A stretch of 64,000 bases of DNA from Mammaliicoccus sp. Marseille-Q6498. GTDB taxonomy: Bacteria > Bacillota > Bacilli > Staphylococcales > Staphylococcaceae. Location: the NCBI RefSeq assembly GCF_946151045.1, contig NZ_CAMGYY010000002.1, positions 124,001 through 188,000 of the forward strand, written 5' to 3'. Positions within the stretch are counted from its first letter, which is position 1; each line of letters opens with the position of its first letter. A program made the translations under genes and the position numbers. Shown one piece after another: positions 60,735-64,000 of the stretch. The notes under the pieces are model-generated. The model was given only the letters and a program-made list of their open reading frames with translations. It did not search any database and was not told the origin of the DNA.

Positions 60735-61112
60735 CTATTTTTTTAGAAATGGAAGTTTTGTATTTTGAATTTCTTTTTGAATTTCATTACCACGATTCGA
60801 AATATTTTCAATATTTTTTTGAATTTGTTCGATATTAGGGTTAATATCTGCTTTAAATTCATTAATCATTGTTTTAATTTCTTCACTTAAAGACTGAATC
60901 GCGATTTGACTTTCGTCTTTTGTTTTTAATACGTAATTTTTAATTTCAAGTGCATTTTCTTTAATTTCGCTAAGTTGAATTTTTGAGTCGTCTTTTGTTG
61001 ATTTCAAGTCAGTTTTTAAAGCGTCACCTGAGCGATCTGTATTTAATATTGCTGTAGTAAAACCAGTAGCTAGTCCTACGCCTACACCTAAAGCAAGTCT
61101 TGAAAATTTCAT
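60735..61112 (-). CDS. YtxH-like small membrane-anchored coiled-coil protein
   Basis: 125 residues. A short glycine-rich hydrophobic start (LALGVGVGLATGFTTAILN) leads to a long charged helix with heptads (KTDLKSTKDDSKIQLSEIKENALEIKNYV and onward). This is the YtxH-like layout; sequence identity cannot be checked. GGAGG lies 8 nt before the ATG. Function unknown, possibly stress-related by family. Confidence 0.65.
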   Translation of the reverse strand: MKFSRLALGVGVGLATGFTTAILNTDRSGDALKTDLKSTKDDSKIQLSEIKENALEIKNYVLKTKDESQIAIQSLSEEIKTMINEFKADINPNIEQIQKNIENISNRGNEIQKEIQNTKLPFLKK

Positions 61113-61173
61113 GATATGTCCTCCTTGAACTCTATTATTAATTAAAATACCCTTAAATATTAATTGTATTCAT

Positions 61174-61599
61174 TTAATCTAAATTTGATTGTATCGTTTT
61201 TGCTATTTCTTCTTTTTTAGTATCGTCTATTTTGTCTTCGTTTGTATTCCAAATATAGCCAAAACCATCGATGTCATTCTCATATCTAGGAATGAGGTGG
61301 AAGTGGATATGAAATACAGATTGAGATGCGAACTCTCCATTATTTTGAATGATGTTAAGTCCATCTGGGTTAAATGACTTTTTAATTGCTTTAGCAACAA
61401 TCGGTAAAGCTTCTGCTAAATGCTTCATTGTTTCAGGATCTGTTTCATATATGTTTGCTGATGCCTTCTTAGGTATTAGTAAAGTGTGACCTTTAGTAAC
61501 CTGCGAAATATCTAAAAATGCATATACATAATCATTTTCGTAAATTTTGTATGAAGGTATTTCGCCTTTAATGATCTTGCTGAATATCGTTTCTGACAT
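61174..61599 (-). CDS. hit: HIT-family nucleotide-binding protein
   Basis: A histidine-triad hydrolase of 141 residues. The triad is in SVFHIHFHLIPR (His-x-His-x-His), with upstream segments IFSKIIKGEIPSYKIYE, YAFLDISQVTKGHTLLIPKK and LNIIQNNGEFASQ. HIT proteins cleave adenosine phosphoramidates or dinucleoside polyphosphates. AGGAGATG precedes the ATG. It diverges from ecsAB, an arrangement shared with Bacillus. Confidence 0.94.
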   Translation of the reverse strand: MSETIFSKIIKGEIPSYKIYENDYVYAFLDISQVTKGHTLLIPKKASANIYETDPETMKHLAEALPIVAKAIKKSFNPDGLNIIQNNGEFASQSVFHIHFHLIPRYENDIDGFGYIWNTNEDKIDDTKKEEIAKTIQSNLD

Positions 61600-61728
61600 A
61601 ATATCATCTCCTAAGTAAATATAATGTTTATTATATCAGACAAGTAGCATCAACTCACTAGTTTAGGGTATTATTTAATGAATGAAACGATAAGAACATG
61701 CTACAATATATTTCGGAGGTGTTTTCAC

Positions 61729-62466
61729 GTGACAATTAAAGTGAATAATTTAACGGGTGGTTATGGTAAAAAAGCTGTAATCCATGATATCTCATTTGAA
61801 TGTAAACCTAATGAAGTTGTCGGTTTAATAGGTTTAAATGGAGCAGGGAAGAGTACTACAATTAAACATTTATTAGGCTTATTAACACCACAACAAGGTG
61901 AGATGACGATCAATAATATTGATATTAAAGAAGATATAGAAGCATATAGAAGAAATCTGACATATATTCCGGAAAGCCCGGTATTATATGATGAATTAAC
62001 TTTAGAAGAACACATCTATATGACTGCAATGGCGTATGGTATTGATAAAGAAACGGCACTTGAACGTGCGATGCCACTTTTGAAAAGGTTGAGATTAGAT
62101 AATGAATTAAAAGTATTTCCAATTCATTTTTCTAAAGGTATGAAACAAAAAGTAATGATTGTGTGTGCGTTCTTAGTTGAACCATCACAATATATTATTG
62201 ACGAACCATTTCTTGGATTAGATCCACTTGGTATACAAACGATGTTAGATTTGATTGTTGAAAGAAGAAATCAAGGTTCATCTGTTTTAATGTCAACACA
62301 TATTCTAGCAACTGCAGAAAGATATTGTGATCGATTTATTATTCTTCATCAAGGTAAACTAATTGCGATGGGGAACCTTGACGAATTGCGAGAATTGACT
62401 GGTTTAACAGATGCAACATTGGATGATATTTATATACATTTAACACAAGGTGAAGCATATGAATGA
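61729..62466 (+). CDS. ecsA: EcsA, ABC transporter ATPase
   Basis: 245 residues. Walker A is GLNGAGKST (35-43), the signature is FSKGMKQKV and Walker B is YIIDEPFLGLDP; STHIL holds the H-loop. The FSKGM signature, where most have LSGGQ, is typical of Ecs. The start is GTG at 61729, with CGGAGGTG 8 nt upstream; the longer frame to 61678 lacks a site. It overlaps ecsB by 8 nt. Ecs loss affects secretion and membrane proteolysis in Bacillus and S. aureus; the substrate is uncertain, peptides being suggested. Confidence 0.93.
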   Translation: MTIKVNNLTGGYGKKAVIHDISFECKPNEVVGLIGLNGAGKSTTIKHLLGLLTPQQGEMTINNIDIKEDIEAYRRNLTYIPESPVLYDELTLEEHIYMTAMAYGIDKETALERAMPLLKRLRLDNELKVFPIHFSKGMKQKVMIVCAFLVEPSQYIIDEPFLGLDPLGIQTMLDLIVERRNQGSSVLMSTHILATAERYCDRFIILHQGKLIAMGNLDELRELTGLTDATLDDIYIHLTQGEAYE

Positions 62467-63679
62467 TGCTAAAACTTTATATAACTTAAGACAAAAAGAA
62501 GAAATCATAGAAAAGATAAATTATAATAAATTTATCTTTAATGGTCATTTTTTAATCTTTATAACAATCATGCTTGGCGCTTTTGCATTAGGATATAGTA
62601 ATTGGTTGAAAGATATACCGCAAAATATTAACTATAAATTAATTTTAAGTGTCATTCTTTCGTTTGTATCCATTTTTCCAATAAGAACTTTATTTAGAGA
62701 AGCGGATAAATTATATTTACTACCATTTGAAAAGCATTTAAACATTTATATTAAAAAAGCTATATTCTATAGTTATATCAATCGTTTATATTTACCGGTC
62801 ATTGTCCTTGTAATAGGTTTACCGTTATTTTATAAAATAATGGGCAGTGAATTTTACTTGTATATCGTTACTATCGTATTAAGTTTTATTTTTCCGATGT
62901 TAGGATTAATTATAAAATGGTTTTGGATAAAATATGGTCTTGATATATGGAGCGTTAACGTATTGCTCTTTATCGTATATGCAAGTGGCTATTATACGAC
63001 GCTTGCAGTAGGGCTTTTTTCAGGAATATCCACGATCATAATTTTAAGTGCATTCATTTTATTAATGAACATGCTTAATAAAAATACGTTCTACCAATGG
63101 GAAACGCTTATTTCAATAGAGTATAACCATAAAATGAACTACTATAAATTCGTTAACATGTTTACGGATGTAAAAGTATTGAATGAAAGAACTGTAAGAA
63201 GAAGATATTTAGATGTATTTTTAAAAGTACCATCAGCGAAGAAATTCAATGAGAACTATATGTACAAATATTTATTTGTTAGAAGTTTTGCGAGAGGTAA
63301 AGATGCATTCTTTATCGTGTTGAGATTTCTTATTATAGGATTGATATTGATATGGTGGATTGATCAAGCAGTTATATCAGCTATATTAGGTGCTTTAATT
63401 ATGTATTTATTGATATTACAACTTTCTCAATTTTATAAGCAACAAGCTTATGGATTGTGGCCACAAGTTTGGCCGGTGAGTGAGGATAAAGTTATAAAAG
63501 GATATCATCAATTCTTACTATCTATGATGTGGATACTTAGTGTTGTTTTATCAATTATATATATCGTGAAATTTACAACGACACTTTATTTTATAATTTT
63601 ATTCTTTATTGTAGGATGGTTAACGATCGATGCTTCAATTAAAAAAATAAAAAAACATCAAGAACTATTAAGAGATTAA
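62459..63679 (+). CDS. ecsB: EcsB, ABC transporter permease
   Basis: 406 residues with about nine membrane segments. The start MNDAKTLYNLRQKEEIIEKI is an amphipathic helix, as in EcsB, and a large polar loop lies in the middle (NTFYQWETLISIEYNHKMNYYK). The ATG at 62459 overlaps the ecsA end by 8 nt, with AAGGTGA 5 nt upstream; a GTG three codons earlier is less likely. Bacillus ecs has a third gene, ecsC, which is absent here: a terminator follows immediately. Confidence 0.92.
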   Translation: MNDAKTLYNLRQKEEIIEKINYNKFIFNGHFLIFITIMLGAFALGYSNWLKDIPQNINYKLILSVILSFVSIFPIRTLFREADKLYLLPFEKHLNIYIKKAIFYSYINRLYLPVIVLVIGLPLFYKIMGSEFYLYIVTIVLSFIFPMLGLIIKWFWIKYGLDIWSVNVLLFIVYASGYYTTLAVGLFSGISTIIILSAFILLMNMLNKNTFYQWETLISIEYNHKMNYYKFVNMFTDVKVLNERTVRRRYLDVFLKVPSAKKFNENYMYKYLFVRSFARGKDAFFIVLRFLIIGLILIWWIDQAVISAILGALIMYLLILQLSQFYKQQAYGLWPQVWPVSEDKVIKGYHQFLLSMMWILSVVLSIIYIVKFTTTLYFIILFFIVGWLTIDASIKKIKKHQELLRD

Positions 63680-63687
63680 ATGAAAAT

Positions 63688-63741
63688 AAAAAGACAAACT
63701 ATATTTTGAGGTAAAAACCTCAAATTGTAGTTTGTCTTTTT
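63688..63741. terminator. Bidirectional terminator between ecsB and traP
   Basis: A long 25-bp stem (63688-63712 with 63717-63741, outer arm AAAAAGACAAACTA) with one or two imperfections and an AAAA loop. It serves both converging genes. Confidence 0.92.
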
Positions 63742-63742
63742 A

Positions 63743-64000
63743 TTATGCTTCGTCTTCTTCAGGTCTATACCAATATTTTGTGTAGTTAGCAGATGAATAT
63801 TGTTCTGCTCCTGAAAATTTTCTTGTAGCTTCTCTTGAAAAGTATTCTGTATAAAATGATGATTTAGTAAAATCTTCATATAAATCATTTGATTCAAAGC
63901 CAATTAAAATCATATAAGTATCGCCTTTTTTTGGCTTTAATAATCTAAAGGATTCGAATCCTTCAAATTCACTAAATTGATTATCAACATCAACGTAGTG
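63743..64000 (-). CDS. traP: TRAP/SvrA-family antibiotic biosynthesis monooxygenase-like protein, partial
   Basis: The carboxy-terminal 85 residues of a gene running off the window end, with no stop in frame up to 64000. NQFSEFEGFESFRLLKPKKG, then DTYMILIGFESNDLYEDF, then SSFYTEYFSREATRKFSGAEQ match the last domain of staphylococcal TRAP, an ABM-fold protein related to heme-degrading HmoB. In S. aureus traP lies between ecsAB and heme genes, as here. Its once-proposed role in agr signalling is disputed. Confidence 0.82.
   Translation of the reverse strand, partial: HYVDVDNQFSEFEGFESFRLLKPKKGDTYMILIGFESNDLYEDFTKSSFYTEYFSREATRKFSGAEQYSSANYTKYWYRPEEDEA

Noticed and set aside
63676-63903. A 75-codon minus-strand frame at the window end
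   Set aside because: It is in the wrong frame; the overlapping frame ending at 63743 encodes a clear TRAP carboxy terminus.

Overview
The window is low-GC chromosomal DNA of a Staphylococcaceae member. Most protein genes match, from memory, Staphylococcus aureus genes in the same order: sgtB-recX-yfhH, mutY-ntdP-Sav1866-type exporter, gsaB-bcp-perR, argCJB, ppx-ppk, airSR-xdrA-yhaONM-prsA-hit-ecsAB. The 16S rRNA and two glycyl-tRNAs of the cell-wall type also fit. Several 16S signatures recall the sciuri group (Mammaliicoccus) more than S. aureus. That placement is from memory and was not tested by alignment.

Layout. 1-17.9 kb: a tandem 39-nt repeat, a CidC-type pyruvate oxidase, then a block of envelope genes (glycosyltransferase, a divergent TagGH-like pair with a degenerate ATPase), repair genes (RecX, MutY), heme and peroxide genes (GSA aminomutase, Bcp) and PerR with its own Per box. 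18-25.8 kb: a complete rRNA operon with two promoters, tRNA-Ile and tRNA-Ala in the 16S-23S spacer, 5S, and 24 further tRNA genes, two of them glycyl-tRNAs with aberrant D and T arms. 25.8-29.5 kb: a small accessory-looking patch with the end of a phage-type integrase beside tRNA-Leu, a DUF2798 membrane protein, the amino-terminal piece of a Gfo/Idh/MocA oxidoreductase, a LacI-family regulator with a perfect palindrome next to it, an NTF2-like protein and a PTS_EIIC_2 transporter.

29.8-35.1 kb: an amino-acid ABC importer (fused receptor-permease plus ATPase), preceded by two overlapping CodY-like motifs, runs straight into argCJB; argD is absent here. 35.1-35.7 kb is non-coding. It holds five copies of the 39-nt dyad repeat between two exact 92-bp copies of a terminator-like element. 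35.7-45 kb: queG-trmL, nagA, a phosphogluconolactonase-like gene, fumC and ppx-ppk, plus two short genes (45 codons each) that are easily missed. 45-64 kb: an RluA-type pseudouridine synthase, a GNAT-nitrilase fusion, the AirSR two-component system, a dicarboxylate symporter, XdrA, yheBA, yhaONM, prsA, a ScoC/Hpr-like regulator, hit, ecsAB and the end of traP.

The main functional themes are envelope assembly and protein export (Mgt, TagGH-like, PrsA, Ecs, bridge-forming tRNA-Gly), redox and peroxide sensing (PerR, Bcp, AirSR) and nitrogen metabolism (amino-acid importer, arginine genes). The least explained sequence is the 39-nt two-palindrome repeat found at three intergenic sites.
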